Assembly: GCA_037176705.1 (NCBI GenBank)
Contig: CM073886.1
Span: 15,150,501-15,214,500, forward strand
From: Molossus alvarezi
Taxonomy: Eukaryota > Chordata > Mammalia > Chiroptera > Molossidae
Length of the DNA stretch: 64,000 bases
Direction of reading: 5' to 3'
Shown in pieces: positions 23,454 to 34,478 of this stretch. The position numbers and the translations under genes were made by a program. Numbering within the stretch: the stretch's first letter is position 1; each line of letters opens with the position of its first letter. The notes under the pieces were generated by a model that saw only the letters and a list, made by a program, of their open reading frames with translations, was not told where the DNA came from and searched no databases.

Positions 23454-24966
23454 TTTTTTCTAATTAATTAATTTATTTTTGTTACAGATGTTTCTCCTTT
23501 TTTCCCCACTGAATCCCCCCTCCCTCTCCCTCCCCGCCCTGTCCCCAGCTTTGTTGTCCATGTCCATTGTTCATGCATACATGCATGTAAGTTCTGTTGT
23601 TTATCTCTCCCCCACCACCCCCTCTTTTGGGGATTGTCAGTTTGTACCCCACTTCCACCTCTCTGGGACTACCCCATTTCTCAGACTGTTATGTTTATTA
23701 TATTCCACAAATAAGTGAGATCATATGAAACTTGTCTTTCTCTGTTTGACTTGTTTTGCTTAGGATAATACTTTCCAGGTCCCTCCATGTCACCTCAAAG
23801 AATAAGAGATCTTTCTTTCTTACAGCTGCACAGTACTCCATTGTGTATATGTACCACAGCTTTTTTATCCATTCCTCTACTGATGGACATTTGGGCTGTT
23901 TCCAGATCTTAGCTATTGTAAATAGTGCTGCTACGAACATGGGGGATACATATATTCTTTCTGATTGGTGTTTCAGGCTTCTTAGGGTATATTCCTAGAA
24001 GTGGGATCACTGGGTCAAATGGAAGTTCAATTTTAAATTTTTTGAGGTAACACCATATTGATTTCCATAGTGGCCGCACCAGTCTGCCTTCCCACCAGCA
24101 GTGTACTAGAGTCCCTTTTCTCGCCAACACTTGTTGTTTGATGATTTGTTGATGGCGGCCATTCTGACAAGTGTGAGGTGATACCTCATTGTTGTTTGAA
24201 TTTGCATCTCTCTGATGATTAGTGATGATGAGCATTTCTTCATATGTCTCTTAGCCATTTGTATGTCCTGTTTGGAGAGGTGTCTATTTAGTTCCTCTGC
24301 CCATTTTGTAACTGGGTTCTTTGTCTTCCTTTTGTTGAGTTGTATGAGCACTCTCTATATATTGGAAATTAACCCCTTATCTGATATATCATTGGTAATG
24401 ATGCTCTCCCATACAGTGGGTTGCCTTTCCATTTTGATGATTGTATCTTTTGCTGTGCAGAAGCTTTTGAGTTTGATGTAGTCCCATGTGTTCATTTTCT
24501 CCTTTGTTTCTGTTGCCTTAGGTGATATATCAGTGAAAATTCTGCTGCGTATGATGTCTGAAATTTTGTTGCCTACATTTTCTTCTAGGATTTTTATGGA
24601 TTCATGAGTCACATTTAAGTCTTTTATCCATTTTGAGATTATTCTTGTGTATGGTGTAAGTAAGTTGATGGTCTAGTTTCATTTTTTTGCATGTAGCTGT
24701 CCAATTTTCCCAACACCATTTATCAAAGAGGCTGTTTTTACTCCACTGTGTGCTCTTGCCCCCTTTGTCAAATATTAATTGAGCATATTGCCTTGGGTCC
24801 ATTTCTGGGTTCTCTGTTCTGTTCCACTGGTCTATCTGCCTGTTCTTGTGCCAGTACCAGGCTTTTTTTTTTTTATTACAGTGGCTTTGTAGTATAACCT
24901 GAAATCTGGTAATGTGATCCCTCCAACTTTGTTCTTCTTTTTCAAGATTGCTGTGGCTATTCGAGG
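23454..24966 (-). mobile_element. 5'-truncated L1 inserted in ERVL pol
   Basis: Minus-strand L1 3' end. ORF2 C-terminal pieces are readable at 24802-24106 (KMEKQPTVWE-like, [16 protein letters not shown]), broken by stops. TSD TCTATAGTGTTCT at 23441-23453 versus TCTACAGTGTTCT at 24967-24979. It separates ERVL RNase H from integrase. Confidence 0.93.
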
Positions 24967-24979
24967 TCTACAGTGTTCT

Positions 24980-25138
24980 GTATGTGTGGAGCAGCATCCG
25001 CGTCCCTTGATGACAACAGGACACTATATACAAAACTGGGCTGAACAGTGACTGCACCTCCCTTATAACCCAACAGGAAATGGACTAATATAATGTTATA
25101 ATGGACTTTTAGAAGACATCCTAAAAACTAAATAAGTG
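24980..25138 (+). pseudogene. ERVL integrase remnant
   Basis: Short translated pieces, including NPTGNGL-like wording after a DDN-type segment, resemble the integrase core end of ERVL. They are interrupted by stops and a SINE at 25140. Confidence 0.45.
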
Positions 25139-25139
25139 T

Positions 25140-25351
25140 GTTGCCTGGCTGGTGAGGCTCAGCAATTGAGCATTGACCCATGCACTAAGAGGTCGCTGGT
25201 TCGATTCCTGGTCAGGGCACAGGCCCAGGTTGTGAGTCAAATCCCCAGCGGGGGCATGCAGGAGGCAGCTGATCAATGTTCTCTCGCATCATTGTTTCTA
25301 TCTCTCTCCCTCTCCCTTTCTCTCTCTCTCTCAAATCAATAAAGAAAAGAA
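25140..25351 (+). mobile_element. Older Ves-related SINE in ERVL
   Basis: GCCTGGCTGGTGAGGCTCAG head and CAAATCAATAAAGAAAAG tail. TSD AAAAACTAAATAAGTGT at 25123-25139 and 25352-25368. Confidence 0.95.
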
Positions 25352-25368
25352 AAAAACTAAATAAGTGT

Positions 25369-26282
25369 CATTATAAGGATGGACCACAAGACTCTTTGAC
25401 ATACTACTAACCATGAATGAAAAGCCCGAGCCGATCAACCTGCAGTGTTTCAGATGTGGGCATCCCCACTGAGAGTGCAGGTTCAAACAACAGATACTAA
25501 AATAAGCCCTTGTTGGAGAGCAGAAAATAACCTGTTGTTGCCAGCACCCCAGGTCGTACATCCTGGAGCTAGTATATTAACCTGGCCCTGGGAACCTCAA
25601 ACTGGTACCCGCTGGTGTGCTCTCCTAGCCCCATGGCAGGGGGTGGGGAGCTTGCCCAGGGTTTGCTCATGCAACCGAACATAACTGGTAAGTAGCCAAC
25701 TACTATTTCATCTGGCAGATTTGTATTCCTCCTCTCACAACTAGTATTCTAGGCTGGAGGGAACATTACCAGTCAAAAGATATGGTATAGAAGGCCAGGG
25801 AGACCACCTGAACAAGCCACCATTCTTACACAGGATAGAACAATGGCCTGTTCTACCCACTGGTGCTGATTTGCCTCTGTTGGTGCCTACTAAACATCTG
25901 TCTTATTCTCTTTAGTTCAGTGCAGCTAACTGCTTTGCAAGATGGGATGATGACATGACTCTCCAGTTCAATGTTTCTGACTTTTGGGTATATTCAGAAA
26001 TGCCCCTCTCTGCTACAGCTGGGCTGCCTTGGAAAGCTAATCCAGCCAGCCTGACACAATGATCCTATCTCAGCATGATTTGGAAAATTTCCTTAGGATT
26101 GTCAATCAGCTTTATATACTCTGATACTAATATATATAAGTCTGTTATTCCTTTACTGTATGTTATAGTGTTGCTGTAAACTATAAACGCAATGTCTCCT
26201 CCCTCCCCAGAATATATGCAGAAAATATAATGGGCAAATTATACAGAAATAGAAAGGGAAGGTATTCATGTTGGGGCAAAAA
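25369..26282 (+). pseudogene. ERVL 3' coding remnant
   Basis: Contains a frame with AENNLLLPAPQVVHPGASIL, like the segment following integrase in ERVL elements. The remainder to the 3' LTR carries multiple stops. No env signature recognised. Confidence 0.45.
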
Positions 26283-26768
26283 TATATGATAAATAGGGGC
26301 ATGGGCCCCTTCCCATGCTCCAACTCCGCCTCCCACCTTGGGGGAACATGGGGAAGGCCATCTGTAAGCAGACTGCGAGACCTGGGAACCTGTTCAGAAA
26401 GAAAGGCCAAAGAGAAACTGCTTCTAGATGTGAGCCTGGATTGTAAACAGCTAGTGTTTTGATCTCATACAGTTTGTCTATAGGCCTGTTCCCTTCCTCC
26501 TACATGCCCTGTTTTCCATACTCTATAAAATCTTATGCTGGGAAAGTCTGGGTGGTGGCAAAACAATAGCACCAGTTGGCTGCCCCTGGTGCTGACTGTC
26601 GGCAGGTCGGATAGTACTTATCAGGATAACTTGACCCATCAGCCTCCACCAGTACACACGCAAGTCCTCATAAACCCATGTCTTTCACAGCTAGTCCTGT
26701 GGGTTATTTCTCTGGAATCCACAAGCAACATGCTGAGGTTTTCTGGGACCTCAGCGCTTTGCATAACA
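26283..26768 (+). mobile_element. ERVL 3' LTR
   Basis: Homologous to 19330-20090 along its length. TATA-like CTCTATAAAATCTTATG near 26522; ends GCATAACA and is followed by the TSD GCCAA. Confidence 0.8.
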
Positions 26769-26773
26769 GCCAA

Positions 26774-27189
26774 CTTTGGAACATCGGAAATGTTTTAGGT
26801 TCATTCATTAAATGACTTTTATGTCAAGGTAGTAGGGACATTTCAAACTTCAAATGAGAAAATTAAGGCCTCAGAGAAACTCCATCTTTTGCAGGATAAG
26901 AGACGACCCTGCCCCTAGCCACACTGGTTTGCATCTCTCTGTGGTCCGTGAGGCCTCTGGGTGAGCCCAGGCAGAAGTAGATGGAGTAGATGGAGTCAGA
27001 GTGGGAAGGAATCCAGGGCTGCGTTGTCAGTGAGTCACTAGGTCCTTTCTTCACCTGATGCTCCAAAATGGCAGCCAGAAGGAGTTAATATAAAAAATTA
27101 AACAGCTGGGCAAAGTTTTGGGGTGAGACTTCAGGAAGGAAGATAATGTGAGTAGACAGTATGCACACAGAAAAATGCTCATCATTAGT
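26774..27189. other. Unassigned sequence between ERVL and L1 fragment
   Basis: No gene, RNA or named repeat recognised. Confidence 0.4.
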
Positions 27190-28079
27190 TCTAGGATGGC
27201 CCAAATATAACAGACTGAAATGCCAAGTATTGGCAAGGAGGTGGGGTCACTGAAATGTTCATACTTTGTTGGTGGGAATGCCACATGACATTTTGGAAAA
27301 CGATTTGGCAGTTTCTTATCAACTTAGACACTTAACCTATGAATCATTAATTCCACCCCTAAATATTTACCAAAGAGGAATGAAAACTTATGTCTACAAA
27401 GATTCATACACAAATGTTTATAGAAATTTTATTCATAGTGGCCCAAAACAAACAACCCAAATGTCCATCAGTTGGTAAATGGGTAGATTAAATGAAGTCT
27501 AAATTAAATGAAATGCTACTTAGCAATAAAAAAGGAACACACTCCTGAAATACAAATAACATAGATGAATTTCAAAATCATAACATTGAATTAAAAAAGC
27601 CAGACAAAGCTAGTGAGGCTCAGTTGGTTGAGCGTTGTCCCATGCACCAAAATGTCAATGGTTCGATTCACAGTCTGAGTACATACCCAAGTTACAGGCT
27701 CCATCCCCAATAGGGGGCATGCAGGAGGCAGCTGATCAATGTTTCTCTCCCTTTCCCTTCTTCTCTCTCTAAACTCAATAAAAACTTTCTTTAAAAAAAA
27801 AAGCCAACACAAAAAGTATATAGCGTATAATTTCTTTATATGGAAATTTTCAAAAAGGCAGAACTAATTCATAGCGACAAAAAGCAGATAGATCACCTGA
27901 AATTGAGTTTGGGAGGGAACTGAGTACCAAGTGTCACCAGGGGACCTTTTTTAAGTGGCAGAAACTTTCTGCATTTTAAGTGTGGTGACAGTCACATAGA
28001 TGTATATATTTGGCAAAACTCATCAAACTGTACTGTTAACATAGATGCATTTTATTATATATGAATTATGCTTCAATCA
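27190..28079 (+). mobile_element. Old L1 3' region, split by a SINE
   Basis: TTGGTGGGAATGCCACATGA, GAAAACGATTTGGCAGTTTC, CAACCCAAATGTCCATCAGT and TGGTGACAGTCACATAGATG follow L1 order. A SINE lies at 27609-27795. Confidence 0.75.
27609..27795 (+). mobile_element. Older Ves-related SINE inside L1
   Basis: GTGAGGCTCAGTTGGTTGAG head, AGGAGGCAGCTGATCAATG middle, CTCAATAAAAAC tail. TSD AAAAAAGCCAGACAAA versus AAAAAAGCCAACACAAA. Confidence 0.92.
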
Positions 28080-28326
28080 CGCTGGCCGGTTTGGCTCAGC
28101 GGTTAGAGCGTCAGCCTGTGGACCAAAGAGTCCCAGGTTCAATTCCAGCCAAGGGCACGTACCTCAGATGTGGTTCATCCCTGGCCCCGGTTGGGGTCGT
28201 GCACGTGGCAACCAATTGATGTGTCTCTGTCACATCGATGTTTCTCTCTCTCTCTCCCCCCCCCTCTCCTGTTCTATCTGAAGATAAATGCAAAAATGTC
28301 CTTGGGTGAGGATAAAAAACAAACAA
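28080..28326 (+). mobile_element. Ves-type SINE
   Basis: GCTGGCCGGTTTGGCTCAGC head to TCCTTGGGTGAGGAT and A-rich tail. Confidence 0.93.
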
Positions 28327-28329
28327 GCA

Positions 28330-29122
28330 ATTCAGAGTGAATACAGTTGAATATCAAAACTCCATAGAGGATCCCAGGATCTAACTTTAGACAAAGGGGA
28401 CAAAACCATAAAGGTTGGGAGGCCTGGTCTGAGTGAGTGCTCCATCAGTGGGCATTATTGTGAGTCCCTGGACCTGGCAGTAGAAGAGATCTTTTAAGTA
28501 GGGAATCTAAAAAGAGCTTAAGCAAATTCACTCAAATGAGGAAAGGAAAGGGGGCTTATCTGGAACATTCTCTGTGGCTGGCTTTCTGCTCTGGACAGTT
28601 ATTTCTGTGTGTCCAATCCGTTGGGGGTCACCTCAGGCAGGATCTACTTTCTTCCTCCTCACATGCCCAGGGCTCTGCAAATATCCCTTGGCGTTGGACC
28701 AACCTTTGCCTTGGTTGGTCACTGTGACTGTTCCCCTTAATTCTCATTGGCTCTTCCTGTGTCCCATGGGCTTGGTCTGTGCTATGGGGCTTACTTTTCT
28801 GGCAGCCTGTAGACAGGAACACAAGCATTTAGCAACCAGCACCCCTCCAGGACACCCCAAATGGAGTCCTTGCCAAGGGTAGAGCATTCCAGGCCCCACT
28901 GGTAGTGGATGTGACCCAAGGGCACCTGGGCATGAAAGACTCAGACCACACAGAGCAAGTAGGAGGGGGGCTAGGGTCTGGAAGGGAAGGGGAGGCAGAA
29001 GTTGACTTGCCTGGAGACTGAATCAGGGAGCAGGATGAGCAAGGTTCTTGGGAAACAAAGTCTCTTCCAGGGCTGGCTGCACACATTGGGGGGCTCAGTG
29101 TAAAATAAAAATGTGAGGCCTC
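28330..29122. other. Unique intergenic sequence
   Basis: Open frames on both strands (for example 28574-28882 plus) lack recognisable domains. No repeat named. Confidence 0.4.
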
Positions 29123-29296
29123 GCCCTGGCCAGGTAGTTCAGTTGGTTGGAGTTTTTCCAGTGTGCCGGGGTTTCAGGTTTGATCCCTGGTGGAGACACA
29201 TGCAGGGGTCAACCAATGAGTGCATAAATGGGTGGAACAGCAGGGCAATGTTTCTATTTCTCCTCCTTTCCCTTCCTCTCTCTAAAAATCAATTTT
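29123..29296 (+). mobile_element. Older tRNA-type bat SINE
   Basis: CCCTGGCCAGGTAGTTCAGT head, GGTTTGATCCCTGG B-box, GTGCATAAATGGGTGGAACA body and CTAAAAATCAATTTT tail. Same family plan as the SINE over the lectin stop codon. Confidence 0.85.
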
Positions 29297-29297
29297 A

Positions 29298-29521
29298 GCC
29301 CGGCCGGTGTGGCTCAGTGGTTGAGCGTTGACCCATGCACCAAGAGGTCGTTGGTTTGATTCCCGGTCAGGGCACACGCCCAGGTTGTGAGCCCGATCCC
29401 CAGTGGGAAGCATGCAGCCAGTCAGTGTTCTCTCTCATCAATGTTTCTATCTCTCTCTCCCTCTCACTTCCGCTCTCTCTAAACATCAATAAAGAAAAAA
29501 AATTTTTTAATTAAAAAAAAT
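29298..29521 (+). mobile_element. Ves-related SINE nested at the tail of the preceding SINE
   Basis: CCGGCCGGTGTGGCTCAGTG head and ATCAATAAAGAAAAA tail. TSD AAAAATCAATTT at 29284-29295 and 29522-29533, which is the tail of the host SINE. Confidence 0.93.
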
Positions 29522-29929
29522 AAAAATCAATTTAAAAAATTTAATGCAATGTTTGATATATGCTTACACTACAAAAGTATTTGTTGTGTATTTGAAATTC
29601 AGATTTAACTGAGTATCTTGCATTTTACCCAGTATTCCTACTTGGGATGTGTCCTGAAATGTAAGAACAGGAATAGCTGATATAGAAAGTTTAGAGCCTG
29701 GCTGGAAGACCATTCAGGCCATTTCTCTCTCTTCCTGCTGTTCTTTGTTCATCAGTTTTCAGCCCCTTGGTGGACAGGGTGCCCCATGGCCCCCTGTTCA
29801 CGTGTGACACCACCAGGTACACGCAGAATCCGACTTGCTCATCTCTGGCCCTGAGAATGGCTGGCTCAGCTTGGGTCAAGATCCACCTGTGGTCCACAGG
29901 GCTTAGGTGATCACGTGGGTCGAAGGGCT

Positions 29930-31065
29930 CAGTGCGGCAGCCTTAGCCTCATTCTAGGTGGATTGTGGGAGGAGGCCGCAAGCAGAAGGCCGAACCGGGG
30001 AAGCTGCCCGAACTCTTGGAGTCTCTCCCACCGGAGCAGCAGGAGGTCACTGCCCACAACACCCTCGGCTGTGGCCTCTGTCCCAGCCAGCTTGCAGCTG
30101 TCCACTGGATCCACTAGGACACGCAGGAATACATTCAGAGGCAGCTGGCGGACCAAGACCACAGCTGTGGGTTTCATGCCCACACTTGGAGCCAGACTCT
30201 TTGGGGACTGAAGAGAAGGGATATGTCCCAAAGAGGCCTCCGAAGCTTTTTGGAGGGAGCGGCCATGATCACTGGTCTGGAGGACAGATGAGCAAAGCCC
30301 CTGTCCGAGAGGTGGAAGTGCACTTAAGGAATGGGCAGAAGCCCCCGGGGGCAGCCCCAGGGCTGGAGGGTTGTTACAGAAGGGAAAGAACTGGCCACTC
30401 CTACAGGATGAAGCCGACTGCCAGTCCAGCTCAGAAACTGGGCAGATGTCACGAAGGCCTTCCCAGCCATGGGGCTGGCCGAGCCGGGAGGATGGAGGGC
30501 GCGGGACCCGGCCACTGAGCCCGCCTCCTTCCCAGAATCCAGCTGAGGTTTGGGGAGCATTGTCGGCGCGGTACGGAGGCCCCGAGGCCGAGCGCGGGAA
30601 TTCCTGCAATGGGCGGGCGAGCGCATCACCGTGGTGGCCGGCGCCGCGCGGCCCGCATCCAGCACCTGCGCTGAAGCACCATCAGGGGGCGACAAGCCAC
30701 CTTCGGGCGACGCGTGGGCCCGAGGTTCAGCGCCCATCCTCCTGCCACCCGCTGCAGCTCCTGTCAGCCAACAGCTAGCACGGACTTTTCTGCCTCCCTG
30801 GGATCGGCTTCAAGGGGCGATCTGGCCGGAGAAGCCGTCCGCCCAGGGCCCAAGGCGGTGACCGGAGAGTGGCCGAGAGGCGCGGGGAATAGGTCCCAGC
30901 GAGGTCGCTTGAGGGTCCTGAGTCCCACCGCCCGCAGCATCCGCGCTGCCAGGTGCTCTCGCTCACCTGGCAGGGCCCGGAGATGAGGTGACTGGGGCGA
31001 GTACAAGTCGGCACGGCCAGAGAGACCCTGAATGCTCGTGTTGAATAAAGGTTCTGCACTTATGT
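29930..31065 (+). other. CpG-rich block ending in AATAAA, possible pseudogene or unrecognised exon
   Basis: A GC- and CpG-rich stretch densest at about 30480-30960 (roughly 8-11 CpG per 60 bases near 30541-30660), unlike anything around it. A plus-strand frame near 29985-30300 has protein-like wording (KLPELLESLPPEQQEV, DTQEYIQRQLADQDHSCGFH) but contains stops. AATAAA lies at 31044-31049. Longer open frames occur on both strands (29958-30518 plus; 30609-29929 minus) and may simply reflect high GC. I do not recognise a gene. Options are a decayed processed gene, an unannotated CpG-island promoter/exon, or an old repeat. Confidence 0.4.
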
Positions 31066-31069
31066 GAGC

Positions 31070-32126
31070 CCGCTTGGTCCTTGTCACCAAAGGGAGTGGG
31101 CCTGGGCGCCCCCAAGCTCACACTCCCATGATTCTGGCCCTGGACCCGGGCACTATACGAGGATTGCACCTTAATGACCCCCAGGTCCTGAAAACAGGTG
31201 TAGCGTCTGAACCAACGCCCGATTCTGTGGTGCTAGGCAGAGCTTGGCAGGAAGGACGTGCTGGGTTTGCTGCGGGAACGATGGAGGAATTCCTGAGAAC
31301 TTTCAGAGATAGGGATTGACTGTGCCATCGACTGTGCTTCAAAATCAATCTGCACAACAGCCTCTGAGCTGGAGCCATTGTCTGCTCCTCCTCCCCTTCT
31401 TCTTCCCACTCTTCTCACCCTCCTCTCATCCTGTCTGATCCCTATCACAAGGCAGTGACTGTTCTGCAGATTAGTGCTGTTACTTTTCCATTTCTGACCA
31501 TCCTTATTGCCACACCAGGATGTATTGGGAAGCAGGATCCCCCCCACCTTTGCAGTTGTCAGCCCCAAGAAAGATGAGCACCTGTGGAAGAGGTCAAGAA
31601 TCTCTTTAGTACTGAAAACGGATATCCCTTTTAGCTAGCCAAGGTCAAGAAATGAATTATGCAACAGCACCGCCTCTCAAGCATGGTAGAGCAGGATGAA
31701 GGTGGGATGAGGGTGGCTTGGCCCCTCTGTAAAAAGAAAAGGGGGTCCTGCAAAGCTACTTCAGATACACATGTCAAAATGTTTCTTATATGTATTCTAT
31801 ATATTTCTGTGCTTTTATTATTGACACATTAAAAGACTAGTAGTCTAAAAACACACATAATTTTGAAGTAGTGATGAGTGTATAAGTGTATATTTCAAGA
31901 TATCTGGAACAACTGTAATTAACATGACAAGGCCAAAGGCACTGTTGATGAGGTGAACAAGGTCACATTCACAATCGAAGGAAAAACAAAATTTCCAGTA
32001 GAAGAATATGGAAATAAGGAGGTAATTTTTTCCTCGCTCAGGTTTACAAATACCCTGAATTTTCCCCACAGTCTCCAGGTTAGGAGTCATAAAGTAGCTC
32101 ATAACCAGCATCTAAAATTAAAATTA
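31070..32126. other. Unassigned intergenic sequence
   Basis: Becomes AT-rich after 31700. No gene or named repeat seen; an LTR-like reading was considered and not supported. Confidence 0.4.
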
Positions 32127-32369
32127 GCGCTGGCCTGTTTGGCTCAACAGTTAGAGCATCTCAGGTTCAATTCCTGGTCAAGGACATGTATCTGGGTTGC
32201 AGGTTCGATCCCTGGCCCTGGTCAGGGTGGTACAGGAGGCAACCAATCTACGTGTCTCTCACACTGATATTTTTTCTCTCTTTCTCTTTCTCCTTCCACT
32301 CTATCTAAAAAATTAATGGGAAAATATCCTCAGGTGAGGATTAACAAAAATAAATAAATAAATATAAAT
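32127..32369 (+). mobile_element. Ves-type SINE with deletion in the tRNA head
   Basis: CTGGCCTGTTTGGCTCAACA then directly GAGCATCTCAGGTTCAATTC, missing the segment between A and B boxes. Ends TCCTCAGGTGAGGATT with an AAAT-rich tail. TAAAATTAAA flanks suggest the TSD. Confidence 0.9.
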
Positions 32370-32770
32370 TTAAAATTAAAGTAGAGAAAAGAAATATGTC
32401 AGTTGTATCTCACACAGTGAGATGCGAATCCGTTGGGAAATCTTTGCCTTGGTCTGTGGTTCCGAGCCGACTTTTAGCCAGACCACCTCAAGTTGAACCT
32501 CTTTTTCTGTCAGGTTGTTGTGGCGTGACAGAGTCAAAGAAAGACCACTAGAGAACTGAAGTCCAAATAAGAGCCGTTTATTAGCCAGCCAGTGTCTGAT
32601 TCCGAACACCCCTGTGACAGAGTCTTCAGAATCAGCCCCAATATGCTTTGTTACATGCCTTTTATAACTTACAGCAAAAGTTTAATGATATAAGAAAATA
32701 GAATCCTCTTGATATAATGCCCAGGGCTACAACAATGCTGTATAGAATTAGTTTGCCTTGCGGATAATAG

Positions 32771-32820
32771 GAACACCCAGGTACACCCAGGAACACCCAG
32801 GCACACCCAGGAACACGCAG
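32771..32820. repeat. 10-base tandem repeat, five units
   Basis: GAACACCCAG-like unit repeated five times with single-base changes, inside the solo LTR. Confidence 0.95.
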
Positions 32821-33032
32821 GCATTTCAAGGTACATTGGGTCACACTTAGCCCCGAGCTGCACAAACACAATACAAGCCCAATTCCTTGAGATTGTGGGG
32901 GAGGTCTAGTCTCTGACTCAAGACCTCCAGGCTCTGTGGACTCTGTCAGACATATAGCCAACTCCCAACAATTTCTTGGTTCAGGAGGTCTTTACAAAAC
33001 AGCTTCAGCCAGAGGGCACACAGTGACTTTCC

Positions 33033-33115
33033 CAATCATCAATTATGGAGCTATAAACAAGCCAGCACAATAATTTACCAATCATCAATTATGGGGTTAT
33101 AAACATGCCAGCACA
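33033..33115. repeat. Two ~46-base direct repeats in LTR U3
   Basis: AATCATCAATTATGG followed by TATAAACA and GCCAGCACA occurs twice in tandem with few differences. Position in U3 suggests enhancer repeats, as in gammaretroviral LTRs. Confidence 0.8.
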
Positions 33116-33119
33116 AGGT

Positions 33120-33290
33120 ACTGCTGTGTGACCCTAGGCCAAGCCACTGTGCTCTCTGTGCCTTAGTTTTCTCCTTTTGCAAATGGCGATAATGGAAGTC
33201 CTGTCCTTATAGGACTGCTGTGAGCAGGGAGTTCAGGTGGGATGGGCACTTGGCACGATCACTGTTTGGCTGTTGCTGTTTGATAGGTGC
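33120..33290 (+). mobile_element. MIR SINE
   Basis: TGTGTGACCCTAGGCCAAGC, GTGCCTTAGTTTTCTCCTTT and AAATGGCGATAATGG match MIR order. Confidence 0.75.
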
Positions 33291-33534
33291 GTGCGTGCTC
33301 TGTGTCACAACATAGAATGTGTTTCTTCCTAAAGGTCATGGTTCAAAATGTTTGGAAGCCTCGTCCCTGGAGGATTCTGGGACTCAGACCTTGGCAAAAG
33401 CTCATGTGGGATTCCAGGCTTGGAAGAGGGGATATGAAGAATGTGCAAGGTCTGCATTAGTTTTCCATTGCTGCTATAATAATTTACCACACTTCATAGA
33501 GCACTGTCTTTGGTTATCTCTGGCTCTCACCTTT

Positions 33535-33895
33535 GTCCATGTTGAACCCTCTGCCTGGAATTATCTCGTCCCCTTGTCTCCACCTGGCCAGTTCCACTCA
33601 GCCTTTAGGACTTAGTGCATATATTGCCTCGTCCAAGAAGGCTTCCCTGAAGCACACCCTTACCACCCTACCTCTGAGAAGATCCCTATGATTGATGCCC
33701 TGCATGTATCCCCATCAACACAGATACCACAACCAACTGCCACCATCTGCTTCTGCAATAATCCCCTATGAGGTGCCCATCAGCTGAACATCTGGTCTCT
33801 TCTTCTTTACATCCCCAGTGCCCAGGAAAGCCTGACATGTGTGAGGTCTTGGTACATGTATACTGAATGAGTGAATGAATGAGTGGCTTCCCTGA
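33535..33895 (+). mobile_element. L2 LINE 3' fragment
   Basis: CCTCTGCCTGGAATTATCTC, AAGAAGGCTTCCCTGAAGCA and GTACATGTATACTGAATGAG are typical L2 3' segments. Confidence 0.8.
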
Positions 33896-33973
33896 AGCCC
33901 CTTGCACACTCAGAGAAGCCTAGAACTGAACCTGGGCCAGCAGAGGCCAGCTGGCTGGCCTTAGGGTGGGGAG

Positions 33974-34362
33974 TGAAAGGGTTAATAATGTTTTAAAGGG
34001 TACATGTAAAGGTAAAAGTTTGCAAAGGTGGAAACTATGGAAATTGTGTTGCTTGCATGACCTTTGCTCAGCCTTTTGTTGAGTATGGATAAGGTTTATC
34101 TGGATTATCTGCAAGGCAATGGATAACCCAGCAGATGCCAGACAAGATACCAGACCAGCCCTACTGCAAGGTGGACAATGGGCCAGATAAAGTACAATGG
34201 CAGGAACTGCCGGAAGCTAAAGGTAGGATATATAACCAACACCTCAACCCTAATTCAAGACTGAACCCTTCTTGCCTGCACCCAGGTGTATGCAATAAAG
34301 CCATTTTGCTCTACATTGGCCTTGTGTTGTGGATGTGACCTCCCACCGGTTCAGACCCTTTA
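33974..34362 (+). mobile_element. Solo LTR (family A), plus orientation
   Basis: Starts TGAAAGGGTTAATAATG and ends GACCCTTTA, with a perfect TSD GGGAG at 33969-33973 and 34363-34367. Contains GGATATATAACC (TATA) and GCAATAAAGCC. A reverse-oriented sibling lies at 43289-43665. Class uncertain; 5-bp duplications fit class I or III. Confidence 0.9.
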
Positions 34363-34478
34363 GGGAGCAGGGTTGGGGGGCATCACCAGAGCCCAGACTA
34401 TTCAACAATTGTAGGATCAGGCCAGAGTCAGTCCTGCATCCTTGGCAGAATCACCAGGGCTTGGGGTGTCAGACTTAC

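Larger units (their letters stand above)
19330..26768 (+). mobile_element. ERVL-type provirus with both LTRs and 5-bp TSD
   Basis: Homologous LTRs lie at 19330-20090 and 26283-26768. Both contain GTGAGCCTGGATTGTAAACA and TGGGTGGTGGCAAAA and end ATAACA. The direct repeat GCCAA at 19325-19329 and 26769-26773 flanks the element; 5-bp duplications are usual for ERVL. Coding remnants between are class III pol-like: a KQAQALGIYDP segment near 21950, RNase H near 22790-23110, and integrase and post-integrase pieces at 24980-26270. All are broken by stops. Later insertions are six SINEs plus an L1. The interior at 20720-21890 is AT-rich and unassigned. Primer-site bases after 20090 are too degenerate to name a tRNA. 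Confidence 0.85.
32516..33115 (-). mobile_element. Solo gammaretrovirus-like LTR with U3 repeats
   Basis: Minus-strand LTR starting TGTGCTGGC and ending CACAACA. It has a TATA box (CTTATAAAAGG, near 32661) and AATAAA (GGCTAATAAACGG, near 32580) in the right order. A 4-bp direct repeat AGGT at 32512-32515 and 33116-33119 fits gamma-type integration. U3 holds two ~46-base direct repeats (33033-33115) and a five-unit 10-base repeat. Confidence 0.8.

Noticed and set aside
29929..30609. Minus-strand open frame of 226 codons in the CpG-rich block
   Set aside because: Low-complexity Pro/Ser/Leu-rich composition typical of antisense GC-rich DNA; an equally long frame runs the other way.
31040..31065. 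AATAAAGG as the end of an LTR
   Set aside because: No TG...CA ends, TSD or matching copy was found around it, so it is described only as part of the CpG-rich block.
32771..33115. Possible CRISPR-like array (regular short repeats)
   Set aside because: Units are contiguous or only two in number, within a retroviral LTR in a mammalian genome; no spacers or cas genes.
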